Shown in pieces: positions 29,465-38,536 of a DNA stretch of 64,000 nt (within the stretch, counting starts at the first letter, position 1; each line of letters opens with the position of its first letter). Source of the DNA: Rhizobiales bacterium NRL2 (GTDB lineage: Bacteria > Pseudomonadota > Alphaproteobacteria > Minwuiales > Minwuiaceae); the NCBI GenBank assembly GCA_001664005.1, contig CP016093.1, positions 186,001 through 250,000 on the forward strand. The letters are read 5' to 3'. The notes under the pieces were generated by a model. The model saw only the letters and a program-made list of their open reading frames with translations, did not search any database and was not told the DNA's origin. A program made the position numbers and the translations under genes.

Positions 29465-31261
29465 ATGTCCGACTATACCGCGCCCGTGCGCGACATGCGC
29501 TTCGTCCTGAACCACGTGGTGGATCTCAAGGCGCTCTCGGAACTGCCCGGCTACGACCATGCCGAGCCGGATCTGGTCGACGCCATCCTGGAGGAGGGTG
29601 CGAAGTTCGCCGGCGGCGTGCTCGCCCCCATCAACTGGGCCGGCGACCAGGAGGGCGCGAAGCTGGAGAACGGCGTCGTCCGAACCGCGCCGGGCTTCGC
29701 CGACGCCTACCGCCGGTTCTCGCAAGGCGGCTGGAACGGCGTGCCCTTCGATCCGGAGCTGGGCGGCGGCGGCCTGCCCTGGGCGGTGACCATCCCGCTG
29801 ACGGAGATGTGGAACGCCGCCAACCTCGCCTTCTCGCTCTGCCCGCTGCTGACTCAGGGCGCCATCGACGCGCTGGAGGCGCACGGCTCCGACGAGCTGA
29901 AGGCGAAATATCTCGAGAAGATGGTCTCCGGCGAGTGGACCGCGACCATGAACCTGACCGAGCCGCAGGCCGGATCGGACGTCGGCGCGCTGCGCACGAA
30001 GGCCGAGCCGCGCGGCGACGGCGCCTGGCTGATCCAGGGCCAGAAAATCTTCATCACCTTCGGCGAACACGACATGACCGACAACATCGTCCACCTGGTG
30101 CTGGCGCGCACGCCGGGCGCGCCGGAAGGGACGAAGGGCATCAGCCTGTTCCTGGTGCCGAAGTTCTTCGTCAACGACGACGGCACCCCGGGCGAGCGCA
30201 ACGACGTCCGCTGCGCCTCGCTGGAGGAGAAGATCGGCATCCACGGCAGCCCCACCTGCGTCATGTCCTATGGCGACAACGGCCAGTGCGTCGGCTGGAT
30301 GGTTGGCGAGGAGATGAAGGGCATGCGGGCCATGTTCACCATGATGAACAACGCCCGGCTCTCGGTCGGCGTGCAGGGCGTCGCCATCGCCGACCGCGCC
30401 TATCAGCGCGCCGTGCGCTTCGCCCGCGACCGGGTGCAGGGCCGCAGCCTGCGCCCCGGCGGCACGGGCGCCATCATCGACCATGCCGACGTCCGCCGCA
30501 TGCTGATGACCATGAAGGGCTATTCGGAGGCCGCGCGGGCGATCTGCATCTACAACGCCGAGTGCCTCGACTTCGCCCGCCGCCACCCCGACGAGAGCGT
30601 GCGCCGGATCCGCCAGGGCATGGCCGAGCTGCTGACCCCGATCTCCAAGGGCTTCGGCACCGATATCGGCGTCGAGATGGCCTCGGTCGGCGTGCAGGTG
30701 CATGGCGGCATGGGCTTCGTCGAGGAGACGGGCGCCGGCCAGCACTACCGCGACAGCCGCATCCTGCCGATCTACGAGGGCACCAACGGCATTCAGGCCA
30801 TGGACCTTGTCGGGCGCAAGCTGACGCTGAACGGCGGCGAGCCCATGCGCGCGCTGCTGGCCGACATTGTCGCCACCGCCGACATCGCCCAGGGCGCGGC
30901 CGACCCGTCCGTGCAGGCGATGGCCGGACCGCTGGCCGAGGCGGCTGACGCGGCGCGCGAGGCGGGCGAGAAGCTGGCCGCGATGCTGGGGTCCGACATG
31001 AACGGGGCCGGCGCGGGCGCCGCGCCGTTCCTGCGCCTGATGGGGCTGACCGTGGGCGGCTGGCTGATGACGAAGGCGGCCATCGCCGCCGCCGACCTCG
31101 TCGAGCAGGGCGCGGACGATCAGCCCTTCCTGAAGGCCAAGATCGCCACGGCGCACTTCTTCGCCACCCAGATCATGGTCCAGGCCCCGGCGCTGGCCCG
31201 CGCCGCCACCGCCGGCGCGGAGCCGCTCTACGCCATCGACGACGACGTGCTGGTGGCATGA
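29465..31261 (+). CDS. Acyl-CoA dehydrogenase, long FadE-like form (first copy)
   Basis: The protein is 598 aa. Order: N-terminal extension (YTAPVRDMRFVLNHVVDL), central acyl-CoA dehydrogenase domain with FAD/substrate motif MNLTEPQAGSDVGALRTKA, catalytic Glu in IYEGTNGIQAMDL near 437, and a C-terminal helical extension of about 130 residues. It introduces the first double bond of beta-oxidation. It is a clear paralogue of the gene at 41026, with matching blocks from end to end. Confidence 0.93.
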   Translation: MSDYTAPVRDMRFVLNHVVDLKALSELPGYDHAEPDLVDAILEEGAKFAGGVLAPINWAGDQEGAKLENGVVRTAPGFADAYRRFSQGGWNGVPFDPELGGGGLPWAVTIPLTEMWNAANLAFSLCPLLTQGAIDALEAHGSDELKAKYLEKMVSGEWTATMNLTEPQAGSDVGALRTKAEPRGDGAWLIQGQKIFITFGEHDMTDNIVHLVLARTPGAPEGTKGISLFLVPKFFVNDDGTPGERNDVRCASLEEKIGIHGSPTCVMSYGDNGQCVGWMVGEEMKGMRAMFTMMNNARLSVGVQGVAIADRAYQRAVRFARDRVQGRSLRPGGTGAIIDHADVRRMLMTMKGYSEAARAICIYNAECLDFARRHPDESVRRIRQGMAELLTPISKGFGTDIGVEMASVGVQVHGGMGFVEETGAGQHYRDSRILPIYEGTNGIQAMDLVGRKLTLNGGEPMRALLADIVATADIAQGAADPSVQAMAGPLAEAADAAREAGEKLAAMLGSDMNGAGAGAAPFLRLMGLTVGGWLMTKAAIAAADLVEQGADDQPFLKAKIATAHFFATQIMVQAPALARAATAGAEPLYAIDDDVLVA

Positions 31262-31334
31262 CAGGTTGGCGCGCGGGGGATGGTCTGGCCGGCCCGCGCG
31301 CCTGCTGAACCGATCGCGTTCATCCCCCTCCCTG

Positions 31335-31361
31335 CCCTCCCCCTTCCGGGAAGGGGGAGGG
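31335..31361. repeat. Family B hairpin (B4)
   Basis: Perfect 13-base arms CCCTCCCCCTTCC and GGAAGGGGGAGGG around a single G. It lies in the convergent gap between the acyl-CoA dehydrogenase and SDR genes, followed by GACAGCGTCAGCGGGAC and then family D. Confidence 0.8.
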
Positions 31362-31417
31362 TGGACAGCGTCAGCGGGACGAGAGGAAGTTCGTCGGCAA
31401 TGCGGCGCAACCGTCGC

Positions 31418-31486
31418 TGCCCGGCTTGTCCGGGCAGCCCACCGGGCATGGGCGCCGATGGATGGATTGCCCGGACAAGCCGGGCA
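31418..31486. repeat. Family D palindrome
   Basis: Perfect 19-base inverted arms at 31418-31436 and 31468-31486 (TGCCCGGCTTGTCCGGGCA and its complement) around a 31-base spacer. Each arm is itself near-palindromic, so a cruciform of nested hairpins is possible. Only one copy is seen in this window. Confidence 0.85.
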
Positions 31487-31509
31487 ATGACGATTTCAGG
31501 ATCCGGGCG

Positions 31510-32295
31510 TCAGTTCGCGGTCAGGCCACCATCGACCACGACCTCCGAGCCGGTCATGAAGTCCGACAGGTCGGAGGCCAGGAACAGGATCGCGTTGGCG
31601 ATGTCGAGAGGCTGGCCCAGCCGCCCGATCGGGTGGCGGGTGTGCATCTGGCGGATGCGCGCGTCCCGCTCCTCCGGCGGTACGCCGTCGATCAGATCCT
31701 GCATCATCGGCGTGTCGATGATGCCCGGATGGACCGAGTTGACCCGTACCTTCTTCCCCTGCCCGGCCAGTTCCAGCGCCGTGGCCTTGGTCATCAGCCG
31801 GACCGCGCCCTTGGATGCGCAATAGGCAGCCTGGCGCGGCGCGCCGATCAGCCCGGCGACCGAGGACAGGTTGACGATCGAGCCGCCGCCCGAGTCGTGG
31901 ATCGCGTCGGCGCAGGCCTTGATGCCGAGGAAGACCCCCAAGACGTTGATGTCCATGACGCGGCGGAAATCGTCCACGGAGATGTCGGCGATGGTCTTCA
32001 CCAGCTCGATTCCGGCGTTGTTGACCATGATGTGGAGTCCGCCGAAGGCTTCGAGGGTCGCCGTCACGGCGTCGGCCCACTGATCCTCGTCGGCCACGTC
32101 ATGGGTCAGCGAGATCGCCTGGCCGCCCTGCCCCTCGATCATGCGCGCGGTCTCCTGCGCGGTGGCCGCGTTGATGTCGGTGCAGGCGACCGCCGCGCCG
32201 GCGTCGGCCAGCACCGTCGCGGCCTTGCGGCCTATGCCCGAGCCCGCGCCCGTCACCAGGGCCACCCGCCCCGAAAGATCGATCTCCTGCGCCAT
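31510..32295 (-). CDS. SDR-family NAD(P)-dependent oxidoreductase
   Basis: The protein is 261 aa. Classical short-chain dehydrogenase motifs: TGAGSGIG at 15-22, NNAG, and YCASK near 155-159 with the upstream Ser. The substrate is unknown. It lies downstream of the Liv-type transporter operon on the same strand, separated from livF by 113 bases, and is convergent with the acyl-CoA dehydrogenase gene. Confidence 0.9.
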   Translation of the reverse strand: MAQEIDLSGRVALVTGAGSGIGRKAATVLADAGAAVACTDINAATAQETARMIEGQGGQAISLTHDVADEDQWADAVTATLEAFGGLHIMVNNAGIELVKTIADISVDDFRRVMDINVLGVFLGIKACADAIHDSGGGSIVNLSSVAGLIGAPRQAAYCASKGAVRLMTKATALELAGQGKKVRVNSVHPGIIDTPMMQDLIDGVPPEERDARIRQMHTRHPIGRLGQPLDIANAILFLASDLSDFMTGSEVVVDGGLTAN

Positions 32296-32408
32296 GGTTC
32301 CTTGTCCTCCCTCGCAAATGCCGCCGAATCCGTGCGCCTATCCTATGGCCTTTCGGCCGTCACCCGAAGGGCCCCGGCCGCACCGCACCGGGGTAGCCCA
32401 ATAAAGGC

Positions 32409-33110
32409 CTAGACGGCCAGGTAGCGCCGGCGCAGTTCGGCGTCGGCCATGAAGGCCGCCATCGCGCCCTCATGGGCCAGGGCGCCGTTCTCGATCACCA
32501 GGCAGCGTTCGGCGATCTCGGCGGCGAAGCCGAGATTCTGTTCGGCGATCAGCAGCGTCAGCCCCTCCGCCTTCAGCGTCTTCACCGTCTCGACGATACG
32601 CTCCAGCACCACGGGCGCCAGGCCCTCCGCCGGCTCGTCGAGCAGCAGCAGCTTCGGATTGCCGGCCAGCGTCCGCGCGATGGTCAGCATCTGCTGCTCG
32701 CCGCCGGACATGCGGCCGGCGCGCCGGCCCTGCATGCGGCCGAGTTCGGGGAACAGCTCGTAGAGCTTCTCCGCCGGCCAGTGCGGCGCGCCCTCGCGCG
32801 GGGCCTGACGGCCGACCTCCAGGTTCTCGGCGACGGTCAGTTCAGGGAAGACACGCCGCTCCTCGGGCACGTAGCCCAGGCCCAGCCGGGCGATCCGCTG
32901 CGGCGCCATGCGCGAGATGTCCGTGCCGTCGAAGCGCAGCGTCTCCGCGGCGCGGCGCACCATGCCGACCAGCGCCTTGATGGTGGTGGACTTGCCCGCG
33001 CCGTTGCGGCCCAGCGCGGCCACCGCCTCGCCGCGCCCGATCGAGAAGGAGATGCCGTGGATCACGGTGGCCGGGCCATAGCCGGCGGTGAGACCGGAGA
33101 CCTCAAGCAT
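32409..33110 (-). CDS. livF: Branched-chain-type ABC transporter ATPase LivF
   Basis: The protein is 233 aa. Walker A LGRNGAGKST at 33-42, signature MSGGEQQML near 137, Walker B LLLLDEPAEGL. LivF-type ATPases energise uptake of branched amino acids, amides, urea or aromatic acids. Its start overlaps the livG stop by eight bases. Confidence 0.9.
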   Translation of the reverse strand: MLEVSGLTAGYGPATVIHGISFSIGRGEAVAALGRNGAGKSTTIKALVGMVRRAAETLRFDGTDISRMAPQRIARLGLGYVPEERRVFPELTVAENLEVGRQAPREGAPHWPAEKLYELFPELGRMQGRRAGRMSGGEQQMLTIARTLAGNPKLLLLDEPAEGLAPVVLERIVETVKTLKAEGLTLLIAEQNLGFAAEIAERCLVIENGALAHEGAMAAFMADAELRRRYLAV

Positions 33111-33849
33111 CGGCGGCCTTGCCCAGATAGACCCGGCGGACTTCCGGATCGGCCCGGATCTCGTCGACCGCGCCCTCGGCGATCAGCCGCCCGCCGGCCA
33201 TCACCATGACCCGGTCGGCATGGCCGAAGACGGCGTCCATGTCGTGCTCGGTGAACAGCAGCGCCACGCCCTCTTCGGCGACGATGCGGCTGACCCGGTC
33301 CATCAGCGCCGCGCGTTCGCCCGAGGCCATGCCCGCCGTCGGTTCGTCCATGAACAGGATCTTCGGCTCGCCCGACAGCGCCAGCGCCAGGTCGAGGCGC
33401 TTGACGTCGCCATAGGGCAGCGCCGTCACCGGCCGGTCGATCGCGCCGGCCAGCTCGACGCGGCGGAGCAGATCCAGCACGCGCTCGCGGTCGGCGGGCC
33501 GGCGGCTGAAGGAGTACATGCGCCCGTCGGCCACCGCCAGCGCGGTGCCCGCCGCCTCGCCCACGGTCATGGACTGGAAGCTCTGGGCGATCTGGAAGGT
33601 GCGGCCGATACCCAGGCGGACCAGCTCGCGCGGCTTCCGCCCCGTGACCACCCGTCCGTCAAGGCGCACTTCGCCCCGATCAGCCTTCAACTGGCCGTTC
33701 AGAAGGTTGAAACAGGTGGTCTTTCCTGCACCGTTCGGGCCGATCAGGGCCACGCGCTCGCCTGCGCCGACGCGGAAGCTGACGCCGTCCACGGCGGCCA
33801 CGCCGCCGAAGGACCGGGCCAGATCGGCCACTTCCAGCAGCGCGCTCAT
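33103..33849 (-). CDS. livG: Branched-chain-type ABC transporter ATPase LivG
   Basis: The protein is 248 aa. Walker A IGPNGAGKTT at 36-45, Walker B KILFMDEPTAGM and the LivG-specific C-terminus EIRADPEVRRVYLG. The signature region reads LPYGDVKRLDLALAL, an LSYGxQR variant with Asp-Val-Lys in place of the usual Glu/Gln. Its start overlaps the fused permease stop as ATGA. Confidence 0.9.
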   Translation of the reverse strand: MSALLEVADLARSFGGVAAVDGVSFRVGAGERVALIGPNGAGKTTCFNLLNGQLKADRGEVRLDGRVVTGRKPRELVRLGIGRTFQIAQSFQSMTVGEAAGTALAVADGRMYSFSRRPADRERVLDLLRRVELAGAIDRPVTALPYGDVKRLDLALALSGEPKILFMDEPTAGMASGERAALMDRVSRIVAEEGVALLFTEHDMDAVFGHADRVMVMAGGRLIAEGAVDEIRADPEVRRVYLGKAADA

Positions 33850-35690
33850 GCCGCCGGCCGCCGCCGCAGGCGCCCCGCCAGCCCGGTCAGCTGCGGGTAG
33901 AGTCCGGTCATGCCGCCCGGCGCGGCGATGGCGATCAGCAGGATCAGCCCGCCCAGGAAGGCGCGCCAGAACTGGAACTGGTTCAGCGAGTCCTCGAGAT
34001 AGCGGAAGGTGCCGGCGCCGATCAGCGCGCCCACCAGATGGTCGACGCCGCCCAGCAGGACGACGACCAGCGCGTCGATGGATTGCGGGATCGCCGCGGC
34101 GTCAGGGAAGACGCTGCCCTTCTGGTAGACGAACATGCCGCCGGCCAGGCCGGCCAGCATCCCCGCCAGCGTGAAGGCGAACCACTTCTGGCGGCGCACG
34201 TCGACGCCGATCGCCTCGGCGCGGAGCGGGGCGTCGCGCCCGGCGCGCAGCGCCATGCCGAAGGGTGCGCTCGCCGCCCGGCGCAGGATCGCGACCACGA
34301 TCACGCCGCCGGCGAGGGCGAGGTAGTAGTAGGCGTCGTTCGACGACGCCCAGGAGGCCGGCCAGATGCCGGTCAGGCCGTCGTCGCCGCCGGTATATTC
34401 CTGCATCTGCACCGCCGCGGCCCAGACGATCTGCGCCGCCGCCAGCGTCAGCATGGCCAGGTAGACCCCGGTCAGGCGCACGCAGAACCAGCCGAACAGC
34501 AGCGCGGCCACCCCGGCGGCGACCGGCGCGGCGGCCAGTCCGCCGATCATGCCGACGCCGAAGTGGTGGCTCAGCAGGGCCGCGCCATAGGCGCCGGCGC
34601 CGAAATAGGCGGCGTGGCCGAAGCTGACCATGCCGCCCGGTCCCATCAGGAACTGCAGGCTGGCGGCGAAGACGCCGAGGACGACGATGTCGGTCGCCAG
34701 CACCACCAGGAAGTCGCCGACGAACAGCGGCAGCACGGCGAAGCCTGCCAGCACCACCAGCCAGCCCCGGCCGGACAGCGCGCCCATGCGCACGTCGGGC
34801 GGCGGATGGCTTTCCGGCGCGGACGGCGGCCGGCCCAGCAGACCGTAGGGCCGGATGACAAGCACCACGGCCATGGCGGCGAAGGCGACGATCAGCGTGA
34901 TCTCGGGCAGAATCAGGATGCCGAAGGCGTTCAGCATGGCGATCAGCACGGCGGCCAGATAGGCGCCCAGGATCGAACCCATGCCGCCGACGACGGTGAC
35001 CACGAAGACTTCGGCGATGATGGCGAGATCCATGCCCTGGGCGACCGATTCGCGCGGAATCTGCAGCGCGCCGCCCAGGCCCGCCAGCCCCGATCCGAGA
35101 CAGAACACGGCGGTGAACAGCCGGGCCTGGTTGACGCCCAGCGCCGCGGCCATCTCCCGGTCCTGGGTGGCGGCGCGGACCAGGACGCCGAAGCGCGTGC
35201 GCTCGAACACCAGCCACAGCACGCCCAGCGCCAGCGGCCCCATGGCGATCAGGAACAGGTCGTATTCCGGGACCGGCTCGCCGAAGATCCGGACCACGCT
35301 GTCCAGCCCCGGCGCGCGCGGCCCGAAGCGGTCGGCCGAGCCCCAGATGGCCAGCGCCACGTCCTGCAGGATCAGCACGATGGCGAAGGTGGCGACGAGC
35401 TGGAACATCTCCGGCGCACGGTAGACGCGGCGCAGCGCGGTGAACTCGATCAGCCCGCCGACCGCGGCGATGATCAGCGCCGTCAGCGGCAGGGCGAGCC
35501 AGAAGCCCACCTCCTTGCCGAACAGGCCGATGATGTCGAGGGCGACATAGGCCCCCAGCATGTAGAGCGTGCCGTGGGCGAAATTGACGATGCGCGTGAC
35601 GCCGAAAATGAGGCTGAGCCCGGCCGCCACCAGAAACAGAGAGGAGGCGCTGGCCAGGCCCGTCAGCGCTTGCGCGAAGTAGAATCCCAT
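33846..35690 (-). CDS. Fused LivH-LivM branched-chain-type ABC permease
   Basis: The protein is 614 aa and contains two permease domains in one chain. Residues 1-290 match LivH ([42 protein letters not shown]); residues about 310-600 match LivM ([36 protein letters not shown]). It would form the whole membrane channel with LivG and LivF. No binding-protein gene accompanies the operon, so the receptor must be elsewhere. It is the first gene of the livHM-livG-livF run. Confidence 0.92.
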   Translation of the reverse strand: MGFYFAQALTGLASASSLFLVAAGLSLIFGVTRIVNFAHGTLYMLGAYVALDIIGLFGKEVGFWLALPLTALIIAAVGGLIEFTALRRVYRAPEMFQLVATFAIVLILQDVALAIWGSADRFGPRAPGLDSVVRIFGEPVPEYDLFLIAMGPLALGVLWLVFERTRFGVLVRAATQDREMAAALGVNQARLFTAVFCLGSGLAGLGGALQIPRESVAQGMDLAIIAEVFVVTVVGGMGSILGAYLAAVLIAMLNAFGILILPEITLIVAFAAMAVVLVIRPYGLLGRPPSAPESHPPPDVRMGALSGRGWLVVLAGFAVLPLFVGDFLVVLATDIVVLGVFAASLQFLMGPGGMVSFGHAAYFGAGAYGAALLSHHFGVGMIGGLAAAPVAAGVAALLFGWFCVRLTGVYLAMLTLAAAQIVWAAAVQMQEYTGGDDGLTGIWPASWASSNDAYYYLALAGGVIVVAILRRAASAPFGMALRAGRDAPLRAEAIGVDVRRQKWFAFTLAGMLAGLAGGMFVYQKGSVFPDAAAIPQSIDALVVVLLGGVDHLVGALIGAGTFRYLEDSLNQFQFWRAFLGGLILLIAIAAPGGMTGLYPQLTGLAGRLRRRPAA

Positions 35691-35824
35691 GGGCCGGAAG
35701 TAGGCGCGAGGCAGCGCGGAGGGTCAAGCCACTTGGCCGGCCGCCGCCCTTTGCCAGGCGTACCCCCGGCGGCCCGGATCGTGTAACGCTGTCGCGCCGG
35801 GCCCCGGAGCAGGAGGAACGCCGC

Positions 35825-36154
35825 ATGCAGACCGCCGCCGCCTATCTGGGCGCCGCCATCGCCGAAATCGCCGGATGCTTCGCCTTCTGGGCCTGGCTGA
35901 AGCTGGACAAGCCGGTCTGGTGGATCGGTCCCGGCCTGGTCTCGCTGGCCCTGTTCGCCTGGCTGCTCACCCTGGCCGACAGCGCCGCGGCGGGGCGCGC
36001 CTACGCCGCCTATGGCGGGGTCTACATCGCCGCCTCGCTGGCCTGGCTGTGGCTGGTCGAAGGGGTGCGGCCGGACCGCTGGGACCTGATCGGCGTGACG
36101 CTCTGTCTCGCCGGCGCGGCGGTGATCATCGCCGGGCCCCGTCCGGTGGGGTAG
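35825..36154 (+). CDS. YnfA family (UPF0060) inner-membrane protein
   Basis: The protein is 109 aa with four predicted helices. It opens with the family pattern [24 protein letters not shown] and contains [18 protein letters not shown] and [17 protein letters not shown]. The family is related to small multidrug transporters by topology; the function is not established. It stands alone, divergent from the Liv operon. Confidence 0.9.
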   Translation: MQTAAAYLGAAIAEIAGCFAFWAWLKLDKPVWWIGPGLVSLALFAWLLTLADSAAAGRAYAAYGGVYIAASLAWLWLVEGVRPDRWDLIGVTLCLAGAAVIIAGPRPVG

Positions 36155-36216
36155 AGAGTTCCAACATACGATGGCAGAGTTTCGCCTCGTTTGATCGAGG
36201 AGGATCGGGCCGGCGA

Positions 36217-36363
36217 ACCCCGCGTCCTGCGCGCCGCGTCAGCGGCGGCGCGGGACCCACGCCTGAGCCTTTCCGGCAAAGCGGCGTTCGGCGGATGCGC
36301 TCAGGCATGGATCCCGGACCGGACCTCCGGTCCGTCCAGGACTCGACGGTGGATTCGAAGGAC
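36217..36363. repeat. Family C palindromic repeat (C2)
   Basis: Arms 36252-36268 and 36299-36315 are complementary at 15 of 17 positions (GGGACCCACGCCTGAGC). A second hairpin, GGACCGGA/TCCGGTCC, lies at 36316-36333, then CCAGGACTCG. It fills the convergent gap between ynfA and the Mpo1-like gene. Confidence 0.82.
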
Positions 36364-36400
36364 GCGCGATCCGCCCCTGACGGCGCTCCACGCCGCCGCT

Positions 36401-36766
36401 TCAGGCGGCTTCCGAGCGGGTTTCGTCCATCTGGTCGGGGTGGCAGCCGGCGCGCTTCAGCTCCGGCCCCAGCCGGCCGGCGAGCCACATGAAGTACATG
36501 CGGAAATCGCTGACCAGCGACCAGAAGGGATAGCGGAAGGTCGCCGGGCGGTTCTTCTCGACGAAGAAGTGCGCGAACCAGGCCGGGCCGTAGCCGGCCA
36601 CGACCGCCGCCAGCAGATACCACGGGTTCAGGGTCAACGCGGCGGCGAGCAGGAACAGGATCGACAGCGTCGTGCCGACATAGTGGATGCCGCGGGTCGC
36701 GGGCGCGCTGTGCTGGTTCAGATAGAAGGGCCAGAACTGGCGGTATGACGTCGGATGCGTCGTCAA
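36401..36766 (-). CDS. Mpo1-like (DUF962) membrane protein
   Basis: The protein is about 121 aa with TTG start at 36766; GGAGG lies seven bases upstream, while a further TTG at 36790 has none. Family residues: [18 protein letters not shown] and [18 protein letters not shown], the His-rich loops of the DUF962 family. Yeast Mpo1 is an iron-dependent dioxygenase in alpha-oxidation of 2-hydroxy fatty acids; a similar activity here is inference, but a position divergent from a fatty-acid oxidation cluster fits. The start is next to the palindrome at 36808-36831. Confidence 0.82.
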   Translation of the reverse strand: MTTHPTSYRQFWPFYLNQHSAPATRGIHYVGTTLSILFLLAAALTLNPWYLLAAVVAGYGPAWFAHFFVEKNRPATFRYPFWSLVSDFRMYFMWLAGRLGPELKRAGCHPDQMDETRSEAA

Positions 36767-36807
36767 GCTGAAGCCTCCGGAATGCGACAATCTGGGTGAC
36801 CATGGTT

Positions 36808-36831
36808 GTTGACGTTTACGTAAGCGTCAAC
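36808..36831. promoter_or_regulatory. 24-base near-perfect palindrome, likely MerR operator and promoter
   Basis: Eleven of twelve base pairs are complementary: GTTGACG at 36808-36814 mirrors CGTCAAC at 36825-36831 around TTTACGTAAG. It contains TTGACG, close to the -35 consensus, on both strands. MerR-family regulators bind palindromes between -35 and -10 elements with long spacers. It lies between the Mpo1-like gene and the MerR gene, so both could be controlled. Confidence 0.7.
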
Positions 36832-36894
36832 TACATCTCTGCGCAACCGGCCCCGACCCGGGGCGCCAGCGATCAAGGCAGAGACTACACAAAT

Positions 36895-37314
36895 ATGACC
36901 GATACGGAAAGATACAGCATCCGCGAGCTGTCGGATGAATTCGACGTGACCCCGCGGACGCTCCGCTTCTATGAGGACAAGGGGCTGCTCGGCCCGGAAC
37001 GCAAGGGCCTGCAGCGTATCTACGACCGCCGCGACAAGGCCCGGCTGGCGCTGATCCTGCGCGGCAAGCGGCTCGGCTTCAGCCTGGCGGAGATCCGCGA
37101 CTGGCTGAACCTCTACGAACTGCGGGACGGCCAGGTGGCCCAGGCGCAGATGCTACTGGCCGCGTCCCGTGAGCGCATGACCGCCCTGGTGCAGCAGCGC
37201 GAGGACATCGAGGCAACGATCCGGGAGCTGGACGAGCAGATGAAGTTCGTCCGCGACTGGCTGGCCGAACGCGGCCTGCCGGCCGAGGAGCAGCCGGCCG
37301 AGGCCGCCGACTGA
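36895..37314 (+). CDS. MerR-family transcriptional regulator (LiuR-like)
   Basis: The protein is 139 aa. The winged helix-turn-helix starts YSIRELSDEFDVTPRTLRFY at 7-26, followed by EDKGLLGPER and a long C-terminal coiled coil without metal-binding cysteines. This resembles regulators of branched-chain and fatty acyl-CoA catabolism (LiuR group). ATG 36895 gives the standard N-terminus. It lies 84 bases before the thiolase gene on the same strand and just after a 24-base palindrome. Confidence 0.85.
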   Translation: MTDTERYSIRELSDEFDVTPRTLRFYEDKGLLGPERKGLQRIYDRRDKARLALILRGKRLGFSLAEIRDWLNLYELRDGQVAQAQMLLAASRERMTALVQQREDIEATIRELDEQMKFVRDWLAERGLPAEEQPAEAAD

Positions 37315-37398
37315 CGACGTGATCCGCCGACGCGTCCCGGCCGGGCAGCGGCCGGGGCCGCCGGCCCAGAAGAAACCCGACCGGGAGCGACAGAAATC

Positions 37399-38535
37399 AT
37401 GAAGAACGTGGTCATCGCGGGCTATCAGCGCTCGCCTTTCACCTTCGCGACCAAGGGCGGCCTGGCCAGGGTCCGCCCCGACGAGACGGCGGCCCAGGTG
37501 GTCAAGGCGCTGGTGGAGAAATCCGGCGTCGATCCGGAAGACCTGGAGGACCTGATCCTCGGCTGCGCCTTCCCCGAGGGCGAGCAGGGCTTGAACGTGG
37601 CCCGCATGGTCTGCTTCCTGGCCGGCCTGCCGCAGTCGATCGGCGCCACCACGGTCAACCGCTTCTGCGGCTCCTCCATGACCTCGGTGCACATGGCCGC
37701 CGGCGCCATCCAGATGGGCGCGGGCGACGCCTTCATCTGCGCCGGCGTGGAAAGCATGACCCGCGTGCCGATGCCGGGCTTCAACCCGATGCCGCATCCG
37801 GGCCTGCACCAGAACTACCCGGAAGCCTATATCGGCATGGGCATCACCGCCGAGAACCTGGCTAAGAAGTTCTCCATCTCCCGCGACGAGCAGGAGGAGA
37901 TGGCCGTCGAGAGCCACAAGCGCGCCGCCGAGGCGCAGCAGGCCGGCCGCTTCGACGACGAGATCGTCGCCATCACCGACCGCAACAACCGCGTCGAGGC
38001 AGACGGCTGCATCCGCCCCGGCGCCACCAAGGCCGACCTGGAGGGGCTGAAGCCCGCCTTCGACCAGTCGGGCACGGTGACCGCCGGCACCTCCTCGCCG
38101 CTGACCGACGGCTGCGCCGCGGTGCTGGTGTGTTCGGAAGAGTACGCCGACGCCAACGGCCTGGAGAAGCTGGCCCGCATCCGCTCGGTCGCCGTCGCCG
38201 GCTGCGCGCCGGAAGTCATGGGCATCGGCCCGGTTCCGGCCACGGAGAAGGCGCTGAAGCGCGCCGGCCTGACCGTCAAGGACCTGGACATCATCGAACT
38301 GAACGAGGCCTTCGCGGCACAGGCGATCTCGGTCCTGCGCGAGACCGAGATCGACTTCGCGAAGACCAACCTCGACGGCGGCGCCATCGCGCTGGGCCAT
38401 CCGCTGGGCGCCACCGGCGCGCGGATCACCGGCAAGGCCGCGGCGCTGCTGAAGCGCGAGGGCAAGGAGCTGGCGCTGGCCACCCAGTGCATCGGCGGCG
38501 GCCAGGGCATCGCGACGGTGCTGGAGGCCTGCTGA
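37399..38535 (+). CDS. Acetyl-CoA acyltransferase (3-ketoacyl-CoA thiolase)
   Basis: The protein is 378 aa. Thiolase active residues: C90 in NRFCGSS, H334 in GHPLGATGAR and C364 in QCIGGGQG. It cleaves 3-ketoacyl-CoA in the last step of beta-oxidation. It is followed after one base by the multifunctional dehydrogenase/hydratase gene, so the two encode a coupled trifunctional system. Confidence 0.94.
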   Translation: MKNVVIAGYQRSPFTFATKGGLARVRPDETAAQVVKALVEKSGVDPEDLEDLILGCAFPEGEQGLNVARMVCFLAGLPQSIGATTVNRFCGSSMTSVHMAAGAIQMGAGDAFICAGVESMTRVPMPGFNPMPHPGLHQNYPEAYIGMGITAENLAKKFSISRDEQEEMAVESHKRAAEAQQAGRFDDEIVAITDRNNRVEADGCIRPGATKADLEGLKPAFDQSGTVTAGTSSPLTDGCAAVLVCSEEYADANGLEKLARIRSVAVAGCAPEVMGIGPVPATEKALKRAGLTVKDLDIIELNEAFAAQAISVLRETEIDFAKTNLDGGAIALGHPLGATGARITGKAAALLKREGKELALATQCIGGGQGIATVLEAC

Positions 38536-38536
38536 G

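Noticed and set aside
31418-31486. Palindrome considered as an attachment site or transposon end
   Set aside because: No integrase or transposase gene and no flanking direct repeat were seen.
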